64,000 bases of DNA from Clostridia bacterium (GTDB lineage Bacteria; Bacillota; Clostridia; Oscillospirales; Acutalibacteraceae). Both the position numbers and the translations under genes were made by a program. Within the stretch, counting starts at the first letter, position 1, and every line of letters starts with the position of its first letter. This document shows positions 32,488 through 40,834 of the stretch, one piece after another. The stretch is taken from assembly GCA_017516485.1 (NCBI GenBank), contig JAFXCH010000049.1, positions 40,910-104,909 of the forward strand, given 5' to 3'. The notes beneath the pieces are model-generated. The model did no database searches and was not told the origin of the DNA. It saw only the letters and a list, made by a program, of their open reading frames with translations.

Positions 32488-34071
32488 TTAAAGGCTTGAA
32501 GTGTAGGGGATAACCCAGAAAACGAGAAGTATACCGGTTACAACAGCACCCAGAATAACTGAGGCGAGTACAGTTTTCTTAGTCTTTGTGATTTCCTTTA
32601 TATCCTTTTCAGCTTCAGGAATTACAAACAAAGCTTCACGCTGTTTTTTCTCTTCGGGTGTAACCTTGGTGAGAAGAGTACCGACCAGCATACCTATTAA
32701 GTTTGCTGCAAGACCGATGAAAAACGGATCAAGGAAAACGGGTAAATCAAGCTCTGCAACTGAAGCATAAATCTTCATTCCGCCGCAACCGAGGAAACCG
32801 AAGAGCATTCCGCAGAAAGCACCTGTTTTTGTTACTCTCTTGCTCCAGATGCTTGCAATACAAACAGGAAGCCATGAGCAAGCAACAACAGTAGCACCGA
32901 GGAACATAATCCAGAAAACCTGAGGCGGATTGAAATATGCAAGCAGCATAACGATTGCAGCAGCTATAATAACAGTGATTCTTACTGTCGTTAACTTTTT
33001 GCGCTCGTCTTTTATGTCGAGAAAATCGTTGACAACAGAAGTGCCGATTATTGAAAGGAATGTTGTTGCCGAAGATATTCCGGCTGCGAGAATACCGGTA
33101 ACCATTACTACGCCCAAAACGGTAGGAACAAGAGTTGTTGATGCCCAGATAATGATATGTGACTGGTCTGCCAATTCCGGTGAGAAATGATTGAGTAATG
33201 CAGCACCGCACTTAACTATAAATTCAAGAACAAAAACAAAGAATGCTGCCCATATAGATGAGCGGATTACCGAATGCTCGTTTTTAGCCATAAGGTATCT
33301 GCTTGCCTGCCAGGGAGCAACCATACATACCGACATCCATACAATACCGTAAGCAAAAGCCCAGATCATATTCTGAGTTCCCGTCGGATAAAGGTAATCC
33401 GGGTCGCCTGCCCACGAAAGGATTTCGGGCTTTGTCTGGGCAAGTCCCTCAACAATATTGAACCATCCGCCGCCTTTTACGGTGCATATAATTATTACAA
33501 CAACAGTTACGATAGTGAACAAACCGAACATTATTGTATCGGTAATAAGAACACCCTTTGAGCCTGATGAAACGGTAAGAACAGAGAATGTAATTAAAGC
33601 CAGAATAATGCAAAGTTTATAATCTAATCCTGTAACCAGAGACATAAGAGTGCCTATACCCTGGATTGTAGAAAGAAGATAAACGATAATAGTTACAAGC
33701 TGAGTTACTGCCGCTAATTTTTTCAGTGCAGGGGAGTTGTATCTTTTTCCGAAAAACTCAGGAATGGTGTTACATTCACTTCTTCTGAGAAATCTGCCGA
33801 AGAATACACCGCCAAGCACATATCCGATAATAAGCATTGCGCCGAGCGTCATAAGTGGTGAGAAAATACCTGCAAAGGATTCGCCGGCATCACCGAAATA
33901 CAAACCGGTTCCGCAATATGAAGCGACAAGTGAACCTACAAGCAAAAATGTAGGAGCACGTCTTCCGGCAACAAAAAAGTCGTTAGTGTTTTTAACACCT
34001 TTACCGATTAAAAATCCGATGATTATGTAGGCAATCATCGAAATGATCATACCTATAAGGAATACGTTCAT
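32488..34071 (-). CDS. Sodium:solute symporter (SSS family)
   Basis: A 527-aa protein with about thirteen transmembrane segments, of the SSS family that uses the Na+ gradient to import small solutes. The GKGVKNTNDFFVAGRRAP segment (about residues 22-40) and the SYCGTGLYFGDAGES region are typical. It lies directly after a 43-aa small protein, with stop and start overlapping (TAATG), and downstream of the HTH/LicC/LicA gene, so choline or ethanolamine is the first guess for the solute. This is inference from context. Confidence 0.9.
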   Translation of the reverse strand: MNVFLIGMIISMIAYIIIGFLIGKGVKNTNDFFVAGRRAPTFLLVGSLVASYCGTGLYFGDAGESFAGIFSPLMTLGAMLIIGYVLGGVFFGRFLRRSECNTIPEFFGKRYNSPALKKLAAVTQLVTIIVYLLSTIQGIGTLMSLVTGLDYKLCIILALITFSVLTVSSGSKGVLITDTIMFGLFTIVTVVVIIICTVKGGGWFNIVEGLAQTKPEILSWAGDPDYLYPTGTQNMIWAFAYGIVWMSVCMVAPWQASRYLMAKNEHSVIRSSIWAAFFVFVLEFIVKCGAALLNHFSPELADQSHIIIWASTTLVPTVLGVVMVTGILAAGISSATTFLSIIGTSVVNDFLDIKDERKKLTTVRITVIIAAAIVMLLAYFNPPQVFWIMFLGATVVACSWLPVCIASIWSKRVTKTGAFCGMLFGFLGCGGMKIYASVAELDLPVFLDPFFIGLAANLIGMLVGTLLTKVTPEEKKQREALFVIPEAEKDIKEITKTKKTVLASVILGAVVTGILLVFWVIPYTSSL

Positions 34072-34202
34072 TATTTGTCACCTTCCTTGTCGTTTTTATC
34101 TGTGGTGTCGAGATCGGCAAAATCTTTTTTGATTCTGTAATACGCTAATATACCTGCTGCGGAAATCCAAACTCCGACAAAAATCGCGATTGCATATTCC
34201 AT
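34071..34202 (-). CDS. Small symporter-associated membrane protein (43 aa)
   Basis: A 43-residue protein that starts MEYAIAIFVGVWISAAGILA, giving one transmembrane helix, then a charged tail rich in Lys and Asp. AGGAGGAAT lies about ten bases before the ATG, and the stop overlaps the symporter ATG as TAATG. Short one-helix proteins in this position are known beside SSS symporters and are regarded as accessory subunits. Confidence 0.8.
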   Translation of the reverse strand: MEYAIAIFVGVWISAAGILAYYRIKKDFADLDTTDKNDKEGDK

Positions 34203-34207
34203 AGTTG

Positions 34208-35977
34208 TTATTCCTCCTCTGATAATCTAATGGTTTCGTTATAGTATTTGTTCATTTTTTCATACCACAGTAATTTCCAATCAGAACAATTATTGCCTGA
34301 TATATCCTGGAAAATTGACCAGACAAACCAGTAGTAATAATTAATGGTTGCACATCTGAGAATATGAAGCTTCTCCGACTTGGTAGGCAGTCTGCCAAAA
34401 TAAAAAGCAAGGTAATTATCAATATCCTCAACCGGTGCATTGTTGGAAGTGAAAAGTTTACTGATATCGTAACCGGGATCGGAATCACCGGCGTACTCCC
34501 AATCAATAACATATAAATTGTCAGCAGATATCAGAAGGTTGGGCTCATAAATATCGTTGTGACAAAGTACTGTTGGCCAGTTATCTTTTTTGTTGCTTTC
34601 ATTAAAAGCTGTTATACGGTCTCTGAGAGGTATAATTTTATCGGCAGCATTGTAATCAAGTATTTTGAGCCTTTCGATAAGCTTGTCTGCCTCTTCAAAA
34701 TAGTCGAAAACGCTTCCGTATTGTACTCCTGCATTATGCAGAGCCTTTAAATGTGAGCAAAGCTTTTCCATGTGACTCTTATTTGTAAAATCAAAAGGTT
34801 CTGTAATATTTACAAAATAAGAAATCTTCCAGCCTTCGTTTTCATCTTCATACAGGTAAGTGTTATCCAGACCTAATTTTTTTGCAGTTTCAAGTGCGAA
34901 TTTTTCTCTCTTACGGTCGATATATCCTATTGTGTTTTTTCCGGGGTTTCTGTAAACATATCTTCCGCCTCGAAGAGTAAATGCAAACGATGTGTTGGTA
35001 AGTCCGGCCTGTATAGGCTTAATGTCCTTTATTTCTTTGGGCTCGGCATTTAATACTTTGCAAATGTTCTGGATTACTTTAATATCATTGTGCTCTATAT
35101 AATCAGGGTCAAATTCTCTCAGATTTTCTACGGAATCAAATTCCAGAATATCTTCATCTGTGCATTTGACGATATACATATGGAGCTTATCCAGGTTCTC
35201 TGCGTAAATGCCTTCCCAGTACATATCTTTTGTATCGGGTTTGCCGTAATATTCGTCCAGTATATCTGTAAAAACGCTGTTGAATTCTCTGTTCAGATAA
35301 GCGTGTCCCTGCATAGTCCACATATCTTTACAGGGCTTTGCAGTGTCTGTTATAAGACCGTTTTTATCAAATATCAGACCGCGTTCCGTTCTGCTGAGCC
35401 CTTTAAGGAACTGAGCACAGTATAAGCTGTGATATTCGTGAGAGTTAAACAGATTTTCAGGATAGTAGTTATCCGAACAGCAGATGTAAGTGTTTTTTAA
35501 ATATTCTTTTGCCGCATATACGCTTGAATGTGTGTTCTTGACCTTATATTCTTTGTTTACAACAAGCTTAACATTGAATTTTTCCTTGAGGTATAAGAAC
35601 TTCTCAAGCATATGTCCGACAACTACAATTATTTCCTCTACGCCTGCTTCTTGCAGCTGTCTTATCTGTCTTTCAATAAGTACTTCACCTTTGACGACAG
35701 TCAGACCTTTTGGAAACTCGTAGGAAATAGGTACGAATCTTGTGCTCATTCCGGCAGCTAATATAATGGCGTTGTCTACTTTGTACTCAGCAAGTACATT
35801 CTCACCTTTTTCGGTTAAACAACACTTTTCATCAAGCAGCCCTGATTCTTTAAGTTGTTTGAGTATTTTATTTACCGTTCCGAGAGAAACATCAAGCAGT
35901 TCAGCTAATTCTCGTTGAGATAAATATCCTCGCTTGTGCAGTAAATAGAATACGTCAAACTGAAGCTTTGTTAACAT
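34208..35977 (-). CDS. Winged-helix / LicC-like cytidylyltransferase / LicA-like choline kinase fusion
   Basis: A 589-aa protein with three parts. Residues 1-65 are a MarR-like winged helix (LSQRELAELLDVSLGTVNKIL). Residues about 68-290 are a nucleotidyltransferase with AIILAAGMSTR and FPKGL, as in CTP:phosphocholine cytidylyltransferase LicC. Residues about 300-589 are a choline/ethanolamine kinase-like domain with CHNDIYEPNLL (catalytic Asp and Asn) and VIDWEYAGDSDPGYD (metal Asp). It should phosphorylate an amino alcohol and activate it as a CDP derivative, for decoration of lipid or wall polymers, while the winged helix may sense a ligand and bind DNA. The ATG at 35977 has AAAGGAG upstream. 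It heads an operon with the symporter. Confidence 0.85.
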   Translation of the reverse strand: MLTKLQFDVFYLLHKRGYLSQRELAELLDVSLGTVNKILKQLKESGLLDEKCCLTEKGENVLAEYKVDNAIILAAGMSTRFVPISYEFPKGLTVVKGEVLIERQIRQLQEAGVEEIIVVVGHMLEKFLYLKEKFNVKLVVNKEYKVKNTHSSVYAAKEYLKNTYICCSDNYYPENLFNSHEYHSLYCAQFLKGLSRTERGLIFDKNGLITDTAKPCKDMWTMQGHAYLNREFNSVFTDILDEYYGKPDTKDMYWEGIYAENLDKLHMYIVKCTDEDILEFDSVENLREFDPDYIEHNDIKVIQNICKVLNAEPKEIKDIKPIQAGLTNTSFAFTLRGGRYVYRNPGKNTIGYIDRKREKFALETAKKLGLDNTYLYEDENEGWKISYFVNITEPFDFTNKSHMEKLCSHLKALHNAGVQYGSVFDYFEEADKLIERLKILDYNAADKIIPLRDRITAFNESNKKDNWPTVLCHNDIYEPNLLISADNLYVIDWEYAGDSDPGYDISKLFTSNNAPVEDIDNYLAFYFGRLPTKSEKLHILRCATINYYYWFVWSIFQDISGNNCSDWKLLWYEKMNKYYNETIRLSEEE

Positions 35978-36028
35978 AAGAACTCCTTTCGCGTTCATTT
36001 TAAACACAAATCGCGGTAATTTATGAAC

Positions 36029-36057
36029 ATTATATCAAATGCAATCTTCAAAATCAA
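36029..36057 (-). promoter_or_regulatory. Promoter of the choline-type operon
   Basis: On the - strand TTGATT (36052-36057), a 17-base spacer and TATAAT (36029-36034), about 52 bases before the ATG of the HTH/LicC/LicA gene. Confidence 0.65.
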
Positions 36058-36130
36058 GTGTTTGTTGAAATGATTTATATTTATTTAATAATATTTGCTT
36101 TATAGCATCACACAATGTCTGTATCAACAG

Positions 36131-36162
36131 AAAAAAGCACACTTCAAATGAAGTGTGCTTTT
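36131..36162 (-). terminator. Terminator of purC
   Basis: A 13-bp stem (36133-36145 with 36150-36162) with loop AAAT, and a run of T on the - strand. Confidence 0.85.
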
Positions 36163-36179
36163 GCAATAGTTTTTTGTAC

Positions 36180-36863
36180 TTATCTTTCGTTGATGTACTT
36201 TGTAAGCTCAACGGGATCAACGATAACGCCGTCCTTGTAAACACGCATGTTACCGGAAGCGATTTCGTCGATAAGGATAACCTCGTCGTTGTTATAACCG
36301 AACTCAAATTTGATATCCCAGAGGTCGAGGCCGATTGACTTGAGGTCGTCAGCAACGATCTTTGTGATTTTGAGTGTCTGCTCCTTCATGCTCTCAAACA
36401 TAGCGGGAGTCATAACACCGAGTGCTGCAAGGCCTTCGCCTGTAACAAGCGGATCGCCCTTTGCATCGTTCTTGAATGTGCACTCTACGTAGCCGCCCTC
36501 GAGAACTGTACCGTCTTCAATATACTCGCCGTATCTGCGGATGAAGCTGCCTGTAGCAACAAGGCGGCAGATAACTTCGAGACCGTGACCGAATACGGTT
36601 GCGGGAAGAACTTCCATTGTAGCATCGTCGATGTTTGCGCTTACATAGTGAGTCTTGATGCCTGCAGCCTTGAGAAGCTCGAAGTAGTGGATGGAGGACT
36701 TGAGGTTAGCCTTGCCGATACCTTCGATTGTAAGACCGACAGTGTTCTCACCGGGATCGAAAACGCCGTCTTTACCTGTGCAGTCGTCCTTGAACTTAAG
36801 CATTACATTGCCGTTGTCAAGCTCGAATACGTCTTTTGTTTTGCCTTCGTAAAGTTTTTTCAT
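36180..36863 (-). CDS. purC: Phosphoribosylaminoimidazole-succinocarboxamide synthase
   Basis: A 227-aa SAICAR synthetase, the purine-pathway enzyme that joins CAIR and aspartate using ATP. It begins [12 protein letters not shown], then [12 protein letters not shown], and later shows [15 protein letters not shown] and [12 protein letters not shown], then [11 protein letters not shown], all hallmarks of PurC. Length is on the short side but normal for Firmicutes. The ATG at 36863 has GGGAG nine bases upstream; an upstream TTG in frame is not used. No other pur gene is next to it. Confidence 0.95.
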   Translation of the reverse strand: MKKLYEGKTKDVFELDNGNVMLKFKDDCTGKDGVFDPGENTVGLTIEGIGKANLKSSIHYFELLKAAGIKTHYVSANIDDATMEVLPATVFGHGLEVICRLVATGSFIRRYGEYIEDGTVLEGGYVECTFKNDAKGDPLVTGEGLAALGVMTPAMFESMKEQTLKITKIVADDLKSIGLDLWDIKFEFGYNNDEVILIDEIASGNMRVYKDGVIVDPVELTKYINER

Positions 36864-36989
36864 TCTGAACAACTCCCTATATGAAAATTAACATAATTAC
36901 TTTATCACAATTTTTAATTAATGTATACAGTTTTTGTAAAAAAAATCAGACCAAAACTGCAAAAATTTCTTTTTAGTTTTGCTTTCGTT

Positions 36990-37018
36990 TTGTGAAAAAA
37001 GCTATCAAACGGTATAAT
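36990..37018 (+). promoter_or_regulatory. Promoter of sdaAB-sdaAA
   Basis: TTGTGA (36990-36995), a 17-base spacer and TATAAT (37013-37018). Confidence 0.6.
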
Positions 37019-37077
37019 AAAGATTGTAATTATAATTTGTTTATGTTATATTTACCTTAATAAAAGGAGATGTGGTT

Positions 37078-37752
37078 ATGGCATTTATAAGTGTGTTTGA
37101 TGTAATAGGTCCCAATATGGTTGGCCCCTCAAGCTCACATACGGCAGGTGCGGCATCTATAGCACTGCTTACAAAGAAGATGATAGGCGAGAAGGTAAAG
37201 AGAATTAAGTTTACACTTTACGGTTCGTTTGCCAAAACATATAAAGGTCACGGTACGGATAGGGCACTTGTCGGCGGTATCTTAGGCTTTGAAACGGACG
37301 ATGAGCGTATTCGTGATTCGTTTGAGCTTGCCGAGGCTGCCGGGCTTGATTTTAAATTTGAGTGTGCTGATACCGATGAGGATGACGATATTCACCCCAA
37401 TACAGTCGATATGCAGGTTGAGGGCTTTTCGGGCAGAACGCTGTTTGTCAGAGGTGAGTCACTTGGCGGCGGTAAAGTAAGGCTGACCCGAATCAATGGG
37501 GTAAAAGTCTCTTTTACGGGCGAGTTTCACGCGCTTATTGTTATTCAGCGTGACTATCCGGGTGTTGTCGCCGGTATAACATCCGTACTCAGCAGTTACG
37601 GTGTCAATATAGCATATCTTCGTGTTTTCCGCGAAGAAAAAGGCGGACTTGCCTATACAATAGTAGAATCAGACGAAGCAATATCAGAAGCAGCTGTTGA
37701 AGAAATGAAGAAAAATACAGCTATTGAAGATATTATGCTTGTCAAGAGATAA
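37078..37752 (+). CDS. sdaAB: L-serine dehydratase, iron-sulfur type, beta subunit
   Basis: A 224-aa beta subunit of the two-subunit, [4Fe-4S]-dependent L-serine dehydratase, which deaminates serine to pyruvate and ammonia. The N-terminal GPNMVGPSSSHTAGA motif (about residues 11-25) binds the substrate; the C-terminal 70 residues are an ACT domain (ALIVIQRDYPGVVAGITSVL). The ATG at 37078 has AAAGGAG about eight bases before it. The alpha subunit follows after 13 bp. Confidence 0.95.
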   Translation: MAFISVFDVIGPNMVGPSSSHTAGAASIALLTKKMIGEKVKRIKFTLYGSFAKTYKGHGTDRALVGGILGFETDDERIRDSFELAEAAGLDFKFECADTDEDDDIHPNTVDMQVEGFSGRTLFVRGESLGGGKVRLTRINGVKVSFTGEFHALIVIQRDYPGVVAGITSVLSSYGVNIAYLRVFREEKGGLAYTIVESDEAISEAAVEEMKKNTAIEDIMLVKR

Positions 37753-37765
37753 GGGGGGTGCGGAT

Positions 37766-38641
37766 ATGGATTTTCATACTGCCGAAGAATTACTGGCACT
37801 GAGTGAAAATATGTCGATTGCCGATATAATGAGACAGCGCGAAATTGTACAGGGCGAAACCGATGCCGAAACAGTCGAGCTTCGTATGAAAAAAGCGCTT
37901 AAGATAATGCGAGATTCCGCACACAAACCGCTTGAGAAGGTTTTTCCGACTACGGGCGGACTTATAGGCGGCGAAGCATCAAAGCTCAATGAGCACGCAA
38001 AGCAGGGCAAATCAATCTGCGGTTCTGTTTTAACAAAAGCGCTCATTTATTCTCAGGCTGTTCCTGAGGTGAACGCTTCAATGGGCGTTATAGTTGCCGC
38101 ACCTACTGCAGGCTCGGCGGGTGTTGTGCCTGCAGTGCTGTTTGCTCTTGAAGACGAGTTTGGTTTAAACGAAAAAACATTGGTCGACGGACTTTTTACT
38201 GCAGGTGCAGTAGGATATCTGATGATGAAAAACGCCAGCGTATCGGGAGCTGAAGCAGGCTGTCAGGCTGAAGTTGGCGCAGCTTCTGCAATGGCTGCAG
38301 CAATGGCTGTAACAATGATGGGCGGCACTGCGGCACAGGCTTTCGACGCTGCTTCAATAGCACTGAGTAATTTGCTCGGCCTTGTTTGCGACCCTATTGC
38401 AGGCCTCGTTGAAGCACCGTGCCAGAGCAGAAATGCTATCGGTGCCGCAAATGCTATCACGTGTGCAGAAATGGCACTCAGCGGTATAAAGGCTGTTGTG
38501 CCGTTTACCGAAATGATGCAGGCAATGTACCGCGTTGGCTGTAAGCTGCCTGCAGAGCTTCGCGAAACAGCACTCGGCGGCTGTGCAACAACTCCCACCG
38601 GCTGTGCACATAATTGCCGTATCTTCGGCGGATGTAACTGA
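37766..38641 (+). CDS. sdaAA: L-serine dehydratase, iron-sulfur type, alpha subunit
   Basis: A 291-aa catalytic subunit carrying the labile [4Fe-4S] cluster. The cluster and active-site Cys residues are in VCDPIAGLVEAPCQSRN and in the C-terminal TPTGCAHNCRIFGGC; PTAGSAGVVPAV is a further family signature. The frame opens 14 codons earlier, but the ATG at 37766 has GGGGGG upstream and gives the usual N terminus. Together with the beta subunit it makes an oxygen-sensitive enzyme suited to an anaerobe. Confidence 0.95.
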   Translation: MDFHTAEELLALSENMSIADIMRQREIVQGETDAETVELRMKKALKIMRDSAHKPLEKVFPTTGGLIGGEASKLNEHAKQGKSICGSVLTKALIYSQAVPEVNASMGVIVAAPTAGSAGVVPAVLFALEDEFGLNEKTLVDGLFTAGAVGYLMMKNASVSGAEAGCQAEVGAASAMAAAMAVTMMGGTAAQAFDAASIALSNLLGLVCDPIAGLVEAPCQSRNAIGAANAITCAEMALSGIKAVVPFTEMMQAMYRVGCKLPAELRETALGGCATTPTGCAHNCRIFGGCN

Positions 38642-38690
38642 ATTTTATATTTTAACCAATTTTATAAAAACACTAAAAGGAGTGTCGGTT

Positions 38691-40475
38691 ATGAAAAAAG
38701 TGTTTCGAATAGTTTCGATAGCTATGGTATTAGTTATACTATCATCTGGTATGTCAGTAAGTGCAGCATCGGAAGAACTTGTTTCGATAACCGGAGCTAA
38801 GTATATAAAATATGGCGATTTTTATGACCATACTGCGGAATGGTTTTTTGGAGAAGACCGAATGTCTGTTTCTGTTCTTGATGAAGTGTGTTTGGAAACG
38901 ATTGGTGATACAGACTATATCTATATGGTAGAAGATGGCAAAGCGTATTTAGTAAATGTTCATTTCAATGTAAGAGGTATACAAAACAGAACTTTAATTT
39001 TACCAGAAAAACTTGGTGGTTATCCAGTTGTTGCAATAGGTCATCCAAACTATTTGTTTGAAGTTTTTTGGTATATAACTTACGGAGAAAACTTTGACGA
39101 GTTTTCAAATTACTATTCATGGGTAAAAGATTGGTTACCACATGATTATGATCCTGAATTGAGATATGTAAATAAAATTATAATTCCCGAAGGTTATAAA
39201 TACATTTATGAATATGCTTTAACAGGATATGCAGGCTCTTTTGAATTTCCAAAAAGCTTAAAACTAATTGAGAATTATTTATATATGGATGAATATATTA
39301 CCGGTGTAGATTCGTTCTTGGGTGAAAATACATTTATTGAACCTGATTGTGAATTTGGTAAGAATTTTTATGCCGCTTTTCACTGCGATAATTTTATCTG
39401 TCAATCAAGATTTTCCGGTTATTTATTTGTTTCATCAGACCCTGATTCTATTGGTGCTACGGTATTCACTTCTATACCTAGAATAATCTGTGTACCGTAT
39501 AATGTTACTGCAGAACAATCTGAATATGCTTTGTTTAAAAGTAAAGTCTCAAATAAACTTTTGGGCAATACGGTTATCTACTGTTCTGAAGACAGCCCTA
39601 CATATGCAGTTATTCAAGCAAATAAAGAGCTTGGTGAATATCAGGTTGTAACCGATATTCCAAAAGCCGAATACATCGAATTTCCGGAAGAAACGGTGAA
39701 TGTATGTGTGGGCGATGTTGTTGATCTTGAGGCAAAGACATATCCTGCCGAGGCTGTCTGGACAGCGTGTGATTACACTGTCAGCGACCCGAGCATAGTC
39801 CAAATCGACGATTATTCCGGCAGAATTACAGCACTCAAAGAGGGTACCGTAACTGTCACCGCAACACACTGCGAGCGCGGCTTTGTCGATACCTGCACAG
39901 TCAAAGTCACAACAGAGCCTGAGCCTGTTTCCGGTGTAAAAGAAATCAAGCCTGCAACCGACGCCCCTTATTTTGCCTACGGCAACAGAGATTACAAGCT
40001 TGAGCTGACAGGCAGCCCGAACAAAATCCAGCTTATCCGTGAAAACGGCACCACAACCACAATCGACCGCAGCAAGGCAACTATTACCTCAAACGGCGAA
40101 ACAGAAACCTGGGTTGTAAATATGCGAGTTGGAGAAGGTGAGCACGCAATCCGCGCAAAGTACGGAAAGGTATGGGACGAGGCAAAGATTCCGTTTACCG
40201 TAACTTACGATACACCGAAAGCACATTCGTTTGATATCACTTACGAAAACGGCATCGGCGCTTTTGAGGTCGTAACCGATCCGCAGATAGCAAAGGTGCA
40301 GTTATTGCTCGACAGCGGCAGTACACTCACTTATTCGCAGAGCTACAGCCATATCGCCGAGGACGGTATGCGCCACTGGACGGTAACACGCAAAATCCCT
40401 GCCGGCACAAACTATACTCTTAAAACAAAACTCGGCTATACCTGGACAACAACCGACCTCAAAGTAACATCATAA
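38691..40475 (+). CDS. Secreted protein with LRR_5-like and bacterial Ig-like (BIG2) domains
   Basis: A 594-aa exported protein with a signal peptide (residues 1-26, cut near SVSAAS). Residues about 90-320 look like degenerate BspA-type leucine-rich repeats (for example NKIIIPEGYKYIYEYAL). Residues about 322-405 are a BIG2 Ig-like domain (VCVGDVVDLEAKTYPAEAVW ... RITALKEGTVTVTA). The rest (405-594) holds two further beta-sandwich-like repeats. The ATG at 38691 has AAAGGAG upstream; the frame extends 52 codons further back over sdaAA and is not coding there. The first half of the gene is visibly more AT-rich than the second. No wall-anchor motif is seen. Likely a surface or adhesion protein. 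Confidence 0.7.
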   Translation: MKKVFRIVSIAMVLVILSSGMSVSAASEELVSITGAKYIKYGDFYDHTAEWFFGEDRMSVSVLDEVCLETIGDTDYIYMVEDGKAYLVNVHFNVRGIQNRTLILPEKLGGYPVVAIGHPNYLFEVFWYITYGENFDEFSNYYSWVKDWLPHDYDPELRYVNKIIIPEGYKYIYEYALTGYAGSFEFPKSLKLIENYLYMDEYITGVDSFLGENTFIEPDCEFGKNFYAAFHCDNFICQSRFSGYLFVSSDPDSIGATVFTSIPRIICVPYNVTAEQSEYALFKSKVSNKLLGNTVIYCSEDSPTYAVIQANKELGEYQVVTDIPKAEYIEFPEETVNVCVGDVVDLEAKTYPAEAVWTACDYTVSDPSIVQIDDYSGRITALKEGTVTVTATHCERGFVDTCTVKVTTEPEPVSGVKEIKPATDAPYFAYGNRDYKLELTGSPNKIQLIRENGTTTTIDRSKATITSNGETETWVVNMRVGEGEHAIRAKYGKVWDEAKIPFTVTYDTPKAHSFDITYENGIGAFEVVTDPQIAKVQLLLDSGSTLTYSQSYSHIAEDGMRHWTVTRKIPAGTNYTLKTKLGYTWTTTDLKVTS

Positions 40476-40481
40476 AGTGAA

Positions 40482-40553
40482 AATGTCATTCTGAGCGTCA
40501 AGCGAAGAATCTTTACGTTTTTTAAGATCCTTCGTTTCACTCAGGATGACATT
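40482..40553. repeat. Palindromic repeat (ATGTCATTCTGAG family)
   Basis: The ends AATGTCATTCTGAG and CTCAGGATGACATT are inverted copies, with an inner GAAGAATC/GATCCTTC pairing. A common type of short intergenic palindrome in gut Clostridia. Confidence 0.75.
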
Positions 40554-40585
40554 GTTTTTTATATTGCGATAAATTGGTATGTCAA

Positions 40586-40712
40586 AAGCTCCCTTTGGAA
40601 AGGAGCTGTCGAGCGTTAAGCGAGACTGAGGATTGATATAAAATAAAGAAACATAAATCTTTGCAATCCTCCGTCACGGCTTACGCCGTGCCACCTCCTT
40701 TAAAAAGGAGGT
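40586..40712. repeat. Palindromic repeat (CTCCCTTTGGAAAGGAG family)
   Basis: Each end has its own hairpin (GCTCCCTTTGGAAAGGAGC and CCTCCTTTAAAAAGGAGG). GAGACTGAGGATTG near the left and CAATCCTC near the right pair across the middle, and CACGGC/GCCGTG adds an inner stem. Confidence 0.75.
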
Positions 40713-40737
40713 ATGAGAAACGGCATATCTATTTTAC

Positions 40738-40766
40738 CACGGGCGAACACAGTTCGCCCCCTACGG
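40738..40766. repeat. Short palindromic repeat (GGGCGAAC family)
   Basis: GGGCGAAC/GTTCGCCC hairpin followed by CCTACGG. Confidence 0.65.
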
Positions 40767-40795
40767 TATGCATAATAAAATAACGTATTAAAAAT

Positions 40796-40823
40796 CGTAG
40801 GGGAGGGCTTCTATGCCCTCCCG
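40796..40823. repeat. Short palindromic repeat (GGGAGGGC family)
   Basis: GGGAGGGC/GCCCTCCC hairpin, opening with CGTAGG, 12 bases before the malQ stop. Fourth repeat in the 359-bp gap after the BIG2 gene; it may double as the malQ terminator. Confidence 0.65.
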
Positions 40824-40834
40824 TTGCTATTGGC

